DNA of 64,000 bases, taken from positions 124,001-188,000 of the forward strand of contig JALSRK010000028.1 of the NCBI GenBank assembly GCA_026984795.1. Reading direction: 5' to 3'. Position 1 is the first letter of the stretch; each line of letters starts with the position of its first letter. This document shows, in pieces, positions 26,800 through 35,245 of the stretch. The notes under the pieces are model-generated. The model was not told the DNA's origin and searched no databases. It saw only the letters and a program-made list of their open reading frames with translations. This stretch comes from Solibacteraceae bacterium. Its GTDB lineage: Bacteria; Acidobacteriota; Terriglobia; Bryobacterales; Bryobacteraceae. Position numbers and translations under genes: made by a program.

Positions 26800-27728
26800 C
26801 GGTCCTTCTCCAAATCTCCGCCGGCGTGGATCACGGCCCGGCCCACGCCGGTGACCGTCGCCGTCAAATGGGCCTTTTCGTTCAGCGGGCTGCGCAGCCG
26901 TACGAGCTCGCCCTTCCGCGCCGAGTTTTCCGCCCTCGCCTCGAACGCCAGCCGGGTCCCGCCGCTGAGGACCTCCACCCGCACCAGGTCCCCCCGGGAA
27001 ACCGCCGCCGGGATCGCTACCGCATCGGCGAAGACCGGCTCGCCCGCAGCGATCCTCCTGCGCACGCGGGCGCCCAGCACCGCCTCCCTCCGGCGAAACC
27101 CTTCCGGAGCCGTCGGCGCCACTTCTACTTCCCGGACCGCAACGCTCGCGGCCTTCACCTCTTCGCCGGGCTTCAGCTCCCGCCGCGCTACCACCAACCT
27201 GCGCCGCTCGGCCAGGCGCACCCGCGCCCAGAACGGGGCGCTCCGGCCGCGGCCGTAAACCACGCGGCCCCGCCACAGGATTTCCGTTTCCGGCCCGGCC
27301 CCCGCCGCGACCGCCAGACGGTTCCGTGGGAACTCGAGACGCCCCTCCGGCGCCGGCGTCCGCTGGTAGTCCACCACCTCGACCCGCACTTCGCGATCCC
27401 CCCAGGCGCGCCGCGCCGCTTCAGCCACCTCCTCGGCCGTGCGCCGCCGCGCCGCCCGCTCGAAACAGACCGGAGCGGGCGTCTTCCCGGCCAGGCCGTG
27501 GGCTTGCATCAAGCGCTTGAGTTGCCCGCTCGTGAAGACGCGCCGCACCCCCGGCGCCGGCGCAAATCCGAGAAACGCTTCCGGATCCGCCTGGCCGAAC
27601 ACCGGCCGGAGCCGGGCCAGGTCCTTCATGTGGATCCGGTCCCCGCTCACCACGGCGCACCCGTCTCCGGCCCGCGCCGCGGCCACCGCGCTCACCGCCG
27701 CCATGATGCCGCTCAGGATCCGTTTCAT
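26796..27728 (-). CDS. flgA: Flagellar P-ring assembly chaperone FlgA
   Basis: 310 residues with a signal peptide (MKRILSGIMAAVSAVAAARA). FlgA is a periplasmic chaperone for P-ring assembly. The C-terminal SAF and beta domains are visible as RRRLVVARRELKPGEEVKAA, GARVRRRIAAGEPVFADAV, VSRGDLVRVEVLSGGTRLAF and LVRLRSPLNEKAHLTATV. The protein is longer than the enterobacterial one because of an extra N-terminal region with MKDLARLRPVFGQADPE. Both ends overlap neighbours by 4 bases (flgG stop, flgH start), showing a translationally coupled operon. Confidence 0.9.
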   Translation of the reverse strand: MKRILSGIMAAVSAVAAARAGDGCAVVSGDRIHMKDLARLRPVFGQADPEAFLGFAPAPGVRRVFTSGQLKRLMQAHGLAGKTPAPVCFERAARRRTAEEVAEAARRAWGDREVRVEVVDYQRTPAPEGRLEFPRNRLAVAAGAGPETEILWRGRVVYGRGRSAPFWARVRLAERRRLVVARRELKPGEEVKAASVAVREVEVAPTAPEGFRRREAVLGARVRRRIAAGEPVFADAVAIPAAVSRGDLVRVEVLSGGTRLAFEARAENSARKGELVRLRSPLNEKAHLTATVTGVGRAVIHAGGDLEKDR

Positions 27729-28516
27729 CGCGTCACGTTGTTTACTTGCTGGTACATCTCGTCCGCCGCCCGCACCACCTTGGCGTTGGCCTCGTAGGCC
27801 CGCTGGCTGACGATCAGGTTGATGAACTCCTCGACCACGCTCACGTTGGACTGCTCCACGTAGCCCTGAAGCAGCGTCCCCAGACCCTCCTGCCCGCCGG
27901 GAACGCCGATCGTCGGCTCCCCGGAAGCGTCGGTCGGCAAGTAAAGGTTCCGCCCGATGCTGTTCAGGCCCGCTGGATTGGTGAACAACGCGAGTTGGAT
28001 CTGCCCGGCGAGCTGGGCCGCCGTTTCGCCCGCCTGAATGTAGCTCACCGTGCCATCGGGGGCGATGGTGATCGACTTGGCCTCCGGCGGGATCGTGATC
28101 TGCGGTTCCAGCGGATCTCCGTCGGCGGTGACGATGTTGCCGTCGCGGTCCAGGTGAAACGTCCCGGCGCGGGTGTAGGCCAGTTCCCCCGAGGGCAGCC
28201 GGATCTGGAACATCCCGCGGCCCTCGATCACCAGGTCGAGGGGATTGTTCGTAGACAGGAAGTCGCCCTGGGTGAAGATGATCTCGTTGGCCACCGGCCG
28301 CGCCCCCAGACCGAGCTGCAGGCCGGTGGGCACGATCGTTTGCGAGCCCGCCGCCGCCCCCGGCTGGACGAAATTCTGATACAAGAGGTCCTCGAACTGC
28401 GTCCGGCGCGTTTTGAACCCGACCGTGTTGGCGTTGGCCAGGTTGTGCGCGATGTTGTCCACGTTCATCTGCTGGGCCGTCATCCCGCTGGCGGCGCTGT
28501 AGAGTGCTCGAATCAT
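27725..28516 (-). CDS. flgG: Flagellar distal rod protein FlgG
   Basis: 263 residues, the usual length of FlgG. N-terminal helix MIRALYSAASGMTAQQMNVD with NIAHNLANANTVGFK, the central GDFLSTNNPLDLVIEGRGMF and YTRAGTFHLDRDGNIVTADG, and the C-terminal helix VVEEFINLIVSQRAYEANAK are all canonical. The protein is exported by the flagellar type III system without a signal peptide and polymerises as the distal rod. It lies 123 bases after flgF and overlaps flgA by 4 bases. Confidence 0.97.
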   Translation of the reverse strand: MIRALYSAASGMTAQQMNVDNIAHNLANANTVGFKTRRTQFEDLLYQNFVQPGAAAGSQTIVPTGLQLGLGARPVANEIIFTQGDFLSTNNPLDLVIEGRGMFQIRLPSGELAYTRAGTFHLDRDGNIVTADGDPLEPQITIPPEAKSITIAPDGTVSYIQAGETAAQLAGQIQLALFTNPAGLNSIGRNLYLPTDASGEPTIGVPGGQEGLGTLLQGYVEQSNVSVVEEFINLIVSQRAYEANAKVVRAADEMYQQVNNVTR

Positions 28517-28639
28517 CGTTCGTCGCTTCCTCCTTTTTTCTCCTCGCTTTCGTTCCCGCCGGCCGCGCCCTTCGGGTCACGTCCCGCCGGCTCGTCTCCG
28601 GCTCGGTCAACCAGGGCCGGCCCGGCGCCGCCCGGCCGC

Positions 28640-29368
28640 TCAGCGCAGCCGCGCCACTTCGTCCACCGCCCGGCGGTCCATTTCCGAGCCGATCCGCAGC
28701 GCCCGCTGCAGCATCTCGAACTGGCGCATCACCGTCACCAGCCGGACCGCCGCCTCGGCCGGGTTCAGGTTCGCCCCTTCGAGCTTGCCCTGGTGCACCT
28801 CGGCGCCGCGGGCCGGCTTCGGTTTCTGGCCGGCGGAGACGGCCTCGAAGTAGACGCCCCGGCGCTTGCGCAGCGCCTCCGGACGGTCGAACGCCACCAG
28901 CTTGAGCCGGGCCACCACGATGCCTTCCTGGAGGATCTCGCCGGTCCGGGAAACTTCGAACGGCCGGCTGGGATCCACCCGCACCGGCTGGCCGCCGGCG
29001 TCCAGCACGGGAAAACCTTCCTCCGTCCGCCACTCGCCGCCGGCGCCGACGCGGAAGTTCCCGTTCCGGGTATAGAGGGGGCCCGCCGGGCCCTGGACGA
29101 CGAAAAACCCCGGCCCCGAGATCGCGACATCCGTCGGATTCCCCGTGTCGGCCAGCGTGCCCTGCGAGAAGTCCGTCCACTGTCGCTCGATCACCGGCAG
29201 CGCTGGAGCGGCGGCCCAGGAAGTCGGGTAGGCGGAATATAAGTTGTATGCCTCCCGGTCCGCCTTGAAGCCCGCGGTCGCTTGGTTGGCTAGGTTGTTG
29301 GCGAGCATCTGGAGGGACTCGATCCGAGCCCGGATCCCGCTCGCCGCCGATGCCGTCAGTGTGTCCAT
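28640..29368 (-). CDS. flgF: Flagellar proximal rod protein FlgF (FlgF/FlgG family)
   Basis: 242 residues of the rod/hook family. N-terminal SGIRARIESLQMLANNLANQ and ATAGFKADREAYN, central NPTDVAISGPGFFVVQGPAG and LYTRNGNFRVGAGGEW, and C-terminal AVRLVTVMRQFEMLQRALR. Position before flgG and the divergent N-terminal sequence point to FlgF. The start ATG at 29368 is preceded by GGAG 7-8 bases away. It is first in the leftward rod-ring operon, divergent from the hook operon. Confidence 0.88.
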   Translation of the reverse strand: MDTLTASAASGIRARIESLQMLANNLANQATAGFKADREAYNLYSAYPTSWAAAPALPVIERQWTDFSQGTLADTGNPTDVAISGPGFFVVQGPAGPLYTRNGNFRVGAGGEWRTEEGFPVLDAGGQPVRVDPSRPFEVSRTGEILQEGIVVARLKLVAFDRPEALRKRRGVYFEAVSAGQKPKPARGAEVHQGKLEGANLNPAEAAVRLVTVMRQFEMLQRALRIGSEMDRRAVDEVARLR

Positions 29369-29788
29369 GGCCGGCTCCGGCGTTTCGCCTTGCAATCGGT
29401 GTACCGGCCGGCTTGCCGGGCCCCGTGGCCGCCCCCGGCCGCGAGCCCGGGGCGGCGGCTCCGGCGCGGACCGCACCGCGGTACGCCGCTCCCGGCGGCG
29501 CACCTGCATCTGTCCGGAAGAGAATCGCTTAGAGCCTTTCGGGCCGCGATCCGTGCGGCCTCTTGCGCCACCGCCGCTCGCGCTCCCCGGCGCTCTCCCG
29601 ATCCTCGTCCGCTCGCCGCGGAAGCGACGGTGCGGGCGTTTCAAAACGGAACGCGGGGCGGCCCCGCGGTGACGACAACGTGCCAGATTGAACCGCCGCG
29701 CCAACTTCTTGGCATCCGGCGGATCGCCCGTGGCGTTGAAAACAAAGGCAGGTCGGCGGTTGGTCGTCCAAGTGCATCCCCGGCCGGC
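29369..29788. other. Divergent intergenic region between the two flagellar arms
   Basis: About 420 bases separate flgF from the proposed start of fliK. A frame in register with fliK is open through most of it, but the encoded sequence is arginine-rich and unlike FliK, with no ribosome site, so I treat it as non-coding. No convincing sigma-28 (TAAA-N15-GCCGATAA) or sigma-54 (GG-N10-GC) promoter could be picked out on either strand. Confidence 0.5.
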
Positions 29789-31330
29789 GTGAACGTTGCC
29801 GCGCCCGCTGCTCCAGCAATGAACGCCCCGGCGCCCGCTGGCCCGGAAACAGGGTCCCCTCTCCCTATGCCACCCGGCTTGGGGGCCGCCGAGGCGCTGC
29901 CCGCAGCCGCTCCGGTGTCCGGCGAGGCCCGGCGGCTGTTCGCCGCCCTCTGGCGCGCGGCGCTGCTGGGGCCGGAGGGCTCTTCGCCGGGAACCGTCAA
30001 TCCCTTGATGGCCGTCGCCGGTCCCCGGGATCACTCCCCCGAGCCCAAGGGCTTCGACGCGACGCCCGTCCCGCTGATCGGGGTGGCCGGCGCTCCCCCG
30101 CCCGCGCCATTCCCCGAGGCCGGCCGTAAGGAAGACCGCGCCGGGGAGGCGGTCGCGCCGGCAGCGGGTGCGCCGGCGCTGGCGCCGGCTGGCGGCGCCG
30201 CGGGTGGGATCTCCGATGCCGCTTTGCGGGAGCCGCGCCCGGCCCTTTCCGGAGCGGCGGCTCCCCCACCACGACTGGGGGGAGGACTTCTGGGACGGCT
30301 CGTCGCCGCTGGCGCCGCCCGGTCGCCGTTGGCGCCGGCGGCGGTCCCGTGGGCGATCTCTGTCCTCAGAGCGTCAGCGGCCGACCCCGCGGAGGCGCCG
30401 CCGGGGCGGTCGTCGGATACCAATCTCGATCCCGGAGTGCCCATCCGCACCGTTTTGGGCCATCCGGAGAAGGCTGCCGTCGCGGGCCGGCTCTCCGGGG
30501 CGCGCGGGACCCCGCCATTGAGCTTTGCCGCCCGGCTGCAGGCGACACCTGCTGTCGCCGGGCCGCACGTGCGCCTGCCGCGTGCCTCGCCGCCGCCGGA
30601 GGGCGCGCCGACCGCCGGGGCGGATGGCGGCGCCCGGGACCTTCGCCGGGAGGCCGCCGTTTCGGTTTCCGCCCCCGGGCGCGGACTCGGCAGCGACCCG
30701 CGGCATGGCGAGCGGTTGGTGCAGATACAGGCTCAGGCCGGTGGGGCGGCGGCCGTGGGGCGCCTCGACACCTCGGCGCCCTCCACGCATCCCGCGGTGT
30801 CCCCGCCGGGCGTCCGCCCGAGCTTGCCGGAAAAGCATCCCGACGGCGCGGGTCGGCCCGCCGAACCCCCCTCGCCCGAGCCCGCCGGCGGCAAGCCCTG
30901 GCTCGCCGCGCCCGTGCGGAGGATCCATTTGCAGATTGGAGAGACCGGCGCCGTCCGGCTGGACGTCGTCGAGCGGGCCGGCGGGATCCACGTGGCGGTG
31001 CGGTCCCGCCGTTCCCGGCTCAGCTCGGCCTTGCGCGATGAGTTGGGCGTGCTCGTCCACAAGGTCCAGGTCGAAGGCTTCCGGATCGAAACCTGGACCC
31101 CGCCCCACACGCCTCGCCGAGATTCGAGCTATCCCGACGGCTCCGGCGGCGGTCGCCAGGGCGGCGACGGCTCCCCTGGAAACCCCTCTCACGGCTCTGG
31201 GAGGCAGGATGGGAGCGAATCGGACCAGTCGGCGCCGCCCGCGTGGCTCGAAGAACTCGGCGCCGGCGCTCCAGGCTTTGGAAACCAATCAGAGGAGGTA
31301 TGGAGATGGTTGCAGCATCGCGTCCGCTGA
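29789..31330 (+). CDS. fliK: FliK-like flagellar hook-length control protein
   Basis: About 513 residues from a GTG at 29789; an ATG at 29819 is an alternative and neither has a clear ribosome site. Most of the protein is a Pro/Ala/Gly-rich disordered ruler-like region. The C-terminal part VRRIHLQIGETGAVRLDVVE, GGIHVAVRSRRSRLSSALRD and ELGVLVHKVQVEGFRIETW matches the FliK C-terminal domain that contacts FlhB to switch export specificity after hook completion. Position directly before flgD and flgE supports this. Sequence outside the C-terminal domain is poorly conserved, so the start is uncertain. The end overlaps flgD by 25 bases. Confidence 0.8.
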   Translation: MNVAAPAAPAMNAPAPAGPETGSPLPMPPGLGAAEALPAAAPVSGEARRLFAALWRAALLGPEGSSPGTVNPLMAVAGPRDHSPEPKGFDATPVPLIGVAGAPPPAPFPEAGRKEDRAGEAVAPAAGAPALAPAGGAAGGISDAALREPRPALSGAAAPPPRLGGGLLGRLVAAGAARSPLAPAAVPWAISVLRASAADPAEAPPGRSSDTNLDPGVPIRTVLGHPEKAAVAGRLSGARGTPPLSFAARLQATPAVAGPHVRLPRASPPPEGAPTAGADGGARDLRREAAVSVSAPGRGLGSDPRHGERLVQIQAQAGGAAAVGRLDTSAPSTHPAVSPPGVRPSLPEKHPDGAGRPAEPPSPEPAGGKPWLAAPVRRIHLQIGETGAVRLDVVERAGGIHVAVRSRRSRLSSALRDELGVLVHKVQVEGFRIETWTPPHTPRRDSSYPDGSGGGRQGGDGSPGNPSHGSGRQDGSESDQSAPPAWLEELGAGAPGFGNQSEEVWRWLQHRVR

Positions 31331-31599
31331 GCGCCGCTGAGTCCGCCGTCCAGGCCGCTCCGGCCCGGGAGGCGGCGCCGGGCGGCCCAGTGACCAAAGA
31401 GATGTTCTTGAAACTGCTCGTCACGCAGATCCGGAATCAGAACCCGCTCAACCCGGCCGACGGCACCCAGTTTCTCACCCAACTGGCGCAGTTCACCGAG
31501 CTCGAGCAGACGATTGCCATCCGCCAGGAGCTCGAGGCGATTGCCGCCCGGCTGGACTCCGGGGCGGCCCCGCCCGAGCCGGCGGAGGCCGGAAAGTAA
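31306..31599 (+). CDS. flgD: Flagellar hook-capping protein FlgD, short form
   Basis: 97 residues. It contains the FlgD N-terminal scaffold region (VTKEMFLKLLVTQIRNQNPL, NPADGTQFLTQLAQFTELEQ) and ends after a short helix, lacking the Ig/FlgD C-terminal domains of the roughly 220-residue enterobacterial protein. FlgD caps the growing hook and is exported by the flagellar system. I chose ATG 31306 over ATG 31300 because AGGAGG (31293-31298) is 7 bases from it. It overlaps the end of fliK and precedes flgE by 32 bases. Confidence 0.9.
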   Translation: MVAASRPLSAAESAVQAAPAREAAPGGPVTKEMFLKLLVTQIRNQNPLNPADGTQFLTQLAQFTELEQTIAIRQELEAIAARLDSGAAPPEPAEAGK

Positions 31600-31631
31600 G
31601 GACCCAATCGAAGCCGGGAGGTGATGGAATC

Positions 31632-32876
31632 ATGTTTACTTCATTCTCGACAGCATTGTCAGCGCTCGATGCGCATTCCACCGCCATCGATGTGGTGGGC
31701 AACAACCTGGCCAATCTGAACACGCCGGGGTTCAAGAAAAGCGTCGTGGCGTTCCACGATCTGGTGACCCAGTCGCTCGGCGCCGGGCTCGGCGAGACCC
31801 AGGTCGGGTTCGGCGTCGGCAGGCCGATCACGCTCCGGCAGTTCTCCCAGGGAGCGATCCGGTCCAGCTCGGGACCGCTGGACGCCGCCATCCAAGGCGA
31901 CGGCTTCCTGATCGTGAAGAACGCCTCCGGAGCGTTGCTGTATACCCGCGGCGGGCACCTGCAGGTGGACAAGGACGGGAATCTGATGACCGCCACCGGG
32001 GAGCGGCTGCAGGGCTGGACGAGGTCCGGCGGCGTGTTGGACACCAACGGACCGGTCGGCGACATTGCGATCCCGGTCGGCACGCTCAAGGAGCCGGTCG
32101 AGTCCACACGGTTCTCCTTCGACCTGAACCTGGACGCCGGGGCCACCGCCGGACCCCCGCCCGATACCTTCACTACTTCCATCGAGGTCTTCGATTCGCT
32201 GGGCGTCTCTCACGTGGTGACGGTCACTTTCACCAAGAGCGCCACGCCGAACCAGTGGGACTACGCGGTCACCGTGCCCGACTCGGATCTGAGCGCCCCG
32301 TTCACCCCGGTGGCCGGGACCGTCACCTTCGACTCCTCCGGCCGGCTGACCGATCCTCCGCCCGGAGGGCCCTTCCCGACGATCAGCATCACCGGGCTGC
32401 TGAGCGGCGCCGACGACATGGACCTCACCTGGGAATTCTACGACGGCGCCACGCCCCGGCTGACCCAGTTCGCGCAGCCCTCGGCGGTCGCCGCCAACGC
32501 CCAGGACGGCTCGCCGGCGGCTCAGCTCGTCCGGATCGGTCTCGCCAACGGAGGCGCGGTCCTGGCGCAGTACTCCAACGGCCAGCAGGAGGTCGTCGCT
32601 CAGCTCGCCATGGCCGCCATCCGGAACCCTGAATCCCTGATCGCCGTCGGCCAAAACAATTTCCAGCTCAGCGCCCGGAGCGCCTTGCCGGCCGTGGGCA
32701 TGCCGGGTACCGGCGGACGCGGCACCATCATCGGGGGCGCGGTAGAGGCCTCCACGGTGGACATCGCCGAAGAGTTCACCAACCTGATCGTTTTCCAGCG
32801 CGGCTATCAGGCCAACACGCGAGTGGTGACCACCGTGGACGAGCTGAGCCAGGAGACCATCAATCTGAAGCGCTGA
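31632..32876 (+). CDS. flgE: Flagellar hook protein FlgE
   Basis: 414 residues. N-terminal FTSFSTALSALDAHSTAIDV with VGNNLANLNTPGFKKS, the DAAIQGDGFLIVKNASGALL and YTRGGHLQVDKDGNLMTATG blocks, a variable middle (FDSLGVSHVVTVTF) and the C-terminal VDIAEEFTNLIVFQRGYQAN are those of FlgE. It is exported through the flagellar channel and polymerises as the hook; its length is typical. GGGAGGTG lies about 8 bases before ATG. First large structural gene of the rightward arm after fliK-flgD. Confidence 0.96.
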   Translation: MFTSFSTALSALDAHSTAIDVVGNNLANLNTPGFKKSVVAFHDLVTQSLGAGLGETQVGFGVGRPITLRQFSQGAIRSSSGPLDAAIQGDGFLIVKNASGALLYTRGGHLQVDKDGNLMTATGERLQGWTRSGGVLDTNGPVGDIAIPVGTLKEPVESTRFSFDLNLDAGATAGPPPDTFTTSIEVFDSLGVSHVVTVTFTKSATPNQWDYAVTVPDSDLSAPFTPVAGTVTFDSSGRLTDPPPGGPFPTISITGLLSGADDMDLTWEFYDGATPRLTQFAQPSAVAANAQDGSPAAQLVRIGLANGGAVLAQYSNGQQEVVAQLAMAAIRNPESLIAVGQNNFQLSARSALPAVGMPGTGGRGTIIGGAVEASTVDIAEEFTNLIVFQRGYQANTRVVTTVDELSQETINLKR

Positions 32877-32895
32877 GCGATGCGCCGGAGGCCCG

Positions 32896-33159
32896 ATGGA
32901 TCCTCAAGAGTACGCCGGCGCCGATGCCGTCAGGAACTTCGAAGACCTGCTGCTGCCGATCGACGTGGAGCTGGATCGCGAGGTCATGCCCATAAAGCGG
33001 ATCCTCCGCCTCCAGGTCGGCAGTGTGATCAAGTTCCGGCGCTCGGCCGGCGAAAACATCGACATTCTGGTCGGCGGAGCGCTGGTCGCCTCCGGCGAAA
33101 TCGTGGTTCTCGAGGAGTCGATCGGCGTGCGCATCACCGATTTCAACGACGAGGTTTGA
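32896..33159 (+). CDS. fliN: Flagellar switch protein FliN (single SpoA domain)
   Basis: 87 residues, almost entirely a SpoA/FliMN C-terminal domain: LLPIDVELDREVMPIKRIL, LQVGSVIKFRRSAGENIDIL, VASGEIVVLEESIGVRITDF. FliN sits in the cytoplasmic C ring, binding FliM and FliH. No FliM is encoded in this window. A second SpoA protein lies at 40565-41410, so the motor may use both. Spacing to flgE (19 bases) and fliO (3 bases) supports one transcript. Ribosome site CCGGAGG. Confidence 0.9.
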   Translation: MDPQEYAGADAVRNFEDLLLPIDVELDREVMPIKRILRLQVGSVIKFRRSAGENIDILVGGALVASGEIVVLEESIGVRITDFNDEV

Positions 33160-33162
33160 GCG

Positions 33163-33456
33163 ATGGGGCTCTACGTCCAGCTGCTGGTGGCCGCCGCAGT
33201 CGTTGCGCTGGCGGTCTTTCTCACCCGGCGCCTGCCGGGCTCTCGGTTCTGGCGCGCTGTCCGCCCGGGTGGCCGCGGGCGGTGGATGGCTTCTGTCGAG
33301 CGGCTCTCGCTGACGCCGCAACACACGCTCCATCTGGTCCGGGTGCGCGACCGGGCCGTGCTGGTGGCCGCCCACAGCCGCGGCTGCCAGCTGCTCGGCA
33401 CCTGGCCGTGGGAAGGGGGCGGCGCGGCATCGGCCGAAGGTTCGCCGGAGGCGTGA
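33163..33456 (+). CDS. fliO: FliO-like flagellar export assembly protein
   Basis: 97 residues: one N-terminal membrane helix (LYVQLLVAAAVVALAVFLT) followed by a small cytoplasmic domain with VERLSLTPQHTLHLVRVRDR and AVLVAAHSRGCQLLGTW, the usual FliO layout. FliO helps FliP assemble in the membrane. The assignment rests on layout, size and position between fliN and fliP, because FliO is weakly conserved. TGATG links its stop to the fliP start. Confidence 0.82.
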   Translation: MGLYVQLLVAAAVVALAVFLTRRLPGSRFWRAVRPGGRGRWMASVERLSLTPQHTLHLVRVRDRAVLVAAHSRGCQLLGTWPWEGGGAASAEGSPEA

Positions 33457-34172
33457 TGGCGAAGCGCATGGCGATCAGCGTGCTCGGCTTGGCCGCCGCC
33501 GTTCCAGTCCAGGCGGCCGGGACCGGCCCCGCGGGTTCGGCGCAGGTGATGGGCGTCCCCATGCAGATCATCGTTTTGCTCACCGCCCTCACCGTCCTGC
33601 CGGCGCTGATCATCTCGGTGACGCCGTTTCTCCGGATCACCATCGTCCTGCACTTCCTACGGCAGGCGCTCGGCACCCAGACGACGCCGTCGAACCAGGT
33701 CCTGGTGGGGTTGGCGCTTTTCCTGACGTTCCTGATCATGCAGCCGGTCGCCGACCGGGTCTATGCGGAGGCCTGGGAGCCCCTCGAACGCGGCGAGATC
33801 ACCGTCGCCGAAGCCCTGCACCGCTCGGCCGACCCGTTGCGGGGATTCCTGCTCCGCTACGTGCGCGAAAAGGACGTGGCGCTTCTGCTGGAACTCGCGC
33901 ACACTCCCGCTCCGGACTCGCCCGAGCAGCTCGGACTCAAGATCCTCGTGCCCGCCTACGTGCTCTCCGAGCTCCGCACCGGTTTCCAGATCGGCGCGGT
34001 GCTGTTTCTGCCGTTCCTGATCATCGACCTGGTGGTGGCCTCGGTAACGCTTTCCATCGGCATGGTGCAACTGCCGCCGGTCATGGTCTCGGCCCCGTTC
34101 AAGGTTCTGCTCTTCGTCCTCGTCGACGGCTGGAATCTCGTCGTCGGGTCGCTGGTTCGCAGTTTCTACTGA
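33456..34172 (+). CDS. fliP: Flagellar export gate protein FliP
   Basis: 238 residues, usual length. A cleavable N-terminal signal (MAKRMAISVLGLAAAVPVQA) precedes the membrane core: PALIISVTPFLRITIVLHFL, RQALGTQTTPSNQVLVGLAL, LTFLIMQPVADRVYAEAWEP, VPAYVLSELRTGFQIGAVLF and LPPVMVSAPFKVLLFVLVDG are conserved. FliP forms the export pore with FliQ and FliR. The ATG shares its first base with the fliO stop. Confidence 0.97.
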   Translation: MAKRMAISVLGLAAAVPVQAAGTGPAGSAQVMGVPMQIIVLLTALTVLPALIISVTPFLRITIVLHFLRQALGTQTTPSNQVLVGLALFLTFLIMQPVADRVYAEAWEPLERGEITVAEALHRSADPLRGFLLRYVREKDVALLLELAHTPAPDSPEQLGLKILVPAYVLSELRTGFQIGAVLFLPFLIIDLVVASVTLSIGMVQLPPVMVSAPFKVLLFVLVDGWNLVVGSLVRSFY

Positions 34173-34194
34173 TCCGGAGGAGTTGAAGAAGTCG

Positions 34195-34464
34195 ATGAGC
34201 GAACAACAGGTCGTCGACATCGTCCGCCAGGCGCTCGTGACGACATTCTGGTTGAGCCTGCCGCTGCTGGCCGTGGGCTTCGTCGCCGGGGTCCTCATGG
34301 GCCTGGTGCAGATTCTCACCTCCATCCAGGACTCGGCCTTCGGGACGATACCCCGGTTGGCTGCCTTCCTGGGTGGGGCGCTGCTGTTTCTGCCGTGGAT
34401 GCTGATGCGGATCACCTCCTACACCGCCGCGCTGCTGGGGGATCTCGGTCGCTATGCCCGTTGA
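34195..34464 (+). CDS. fliQ: Flagellar export gate protein FliQ
   Basis: 89 residues from ATG 34195, exactly the usual FliQ size; an in-frame TTG four codons earlier is nearer the GGAGGAG site and is a possible alternative. Two membrane helices with SEQQVVDIVRQALVTTFWL, LMGLVQILTSIQDSAFGTIP and FLPWMLMRITSYTAALLGDL are typical. It overlaps fliR by 11 bases. Confidence 0.95.
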   Translation: MSEQQVVDIVRQALVTTFWLSLPLLAVGFVAGVLMGLVQILTSIQDSAFGTIPRLAAFLGGALLFLPWMLMRITSYTAALLGDLGRYAR

Positions 34465-35233
34465 GCTGCTCCTGCCCCTGCCGGTCGTCGTCGGCGGCCT
34501 CGTGGTGCTCGCCCGCGTCGCCGCCGCCGTCAGCCTCGTTCCGCTGCCCGGCCGGGAAGCCTTCCCGGCGGCCGCCAGGATCGTCCTGGCCCTGGCCGTC
34601 ACCGGCGTGCTGTTCCCTTTCTGGCCGACTCCCCGTCTCCGCGAATTCAGTCCCGCGTCTCTGCTTGCTCTGCTGCTGCCGGAGATCGCCTTCGGACTCA
34701 CCATCGGCTTGGGGGTGAGCTTGCTGAATGAAGCCTTCGTTCTCGCCAGCCAGATCTTCGGCCTCCAGGCCGGCTACGGCTACGCCGCCACCATCGACCC
34801 GGCCACCCAGGCCGACAGCAGTGTCTTGCAGATCCTGGCCCACCTCACCGCCGGCCTGCTGTTCTTCGCCGCCGGGCTGGACCGCGAGGTGATCCGGACC
34901 TTCGCGCTCAGCTTCCAGACGTGGCCGCCGGGCGGCTACGCCGTCACCCCGCCCCTGGCCGAGGTTCTGGTGCGCGCCGGCGCGGTGATGTTCTCGACGG
35001 CGGTCCGGCTGGCGCTGCCCGTGGTTGGCCTGCTGCTGCTGATTGACGTCTCGCTGGCTCTACTCGGCCGGATCAACGCCCAGCTTCAGTTGCTCATGCT
35101 CGCCTTCCCGGCCAAGATGCTCGTTTCGGTGGCCCTGCTGGCGGCCGTCGCGGCGACGCTCCCGGCGCTCTATGCTCACGCGGCGCGTCCGCTCGTCGGG
35201 CTGCTCCGGGATCTGGCCGCCGGGACCGGATGA
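34454..35233 (+). CDS. fliR: Flagellar export gate protein FliR
   Basis: 259 residues with six or so membrane helices, the normal FliR size. Conserved parts include VLARVAAAVSLVPLPGREAF, IGLGVSLLNEAFVLASQIFG, LQAGYGYAATIDPATQADSS and VAVLL-type C-terminal helices (LLLLIDVSLALLGRINAQLQ). It completes the FliPQR export channel. It starts inside fliQ and is followed 12 bases later by flhB. Confidence 0.95.
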   Translation: MPVELLLPLPVVVGGLVVLARVAAAVSLVPLPGREAFPAAARIVLALAVTGVLFPFWPTPRLREFSPASLLALLLPEIAFGLTIGLGVSLLNEAFVLASQIFGLQAGYGYAATIDPATQADSSVLQILAHLTAGLLFFAAGLDREVIRTFALSFQTWPPGGYAVTPPLAEVLVRAGAVMFSTAVRLALPVVGLLLLIDVSLALLGRINAQLQLLMLAFPAKMLVSVALLAAVAATLPALYAHAARPLVGLLRDLAAGTG

Positions 35234-35245
35234 GGGGATCGCGCC

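Noticed and set aside
26800-27276. Upstream extension of flgH
   Set aside because: It lies inside flgA in another frame; the ATGA overlap and signal peptide fix the start at 26799.
29390-29788. N-terminal extension of fliK
   Set aside because: The frame is open, but the sequence is Arg/Ala-rich without a ribosome site and unlike FliK. It cannot be excluded completely.
29369-29788. Sigma-54 or sigma-28 promoter between the flagellar arms
   Set aside because: Several GG- or TAAA-containing stretches were checked, but none kept the required spacing to GC or GCCGATAA.
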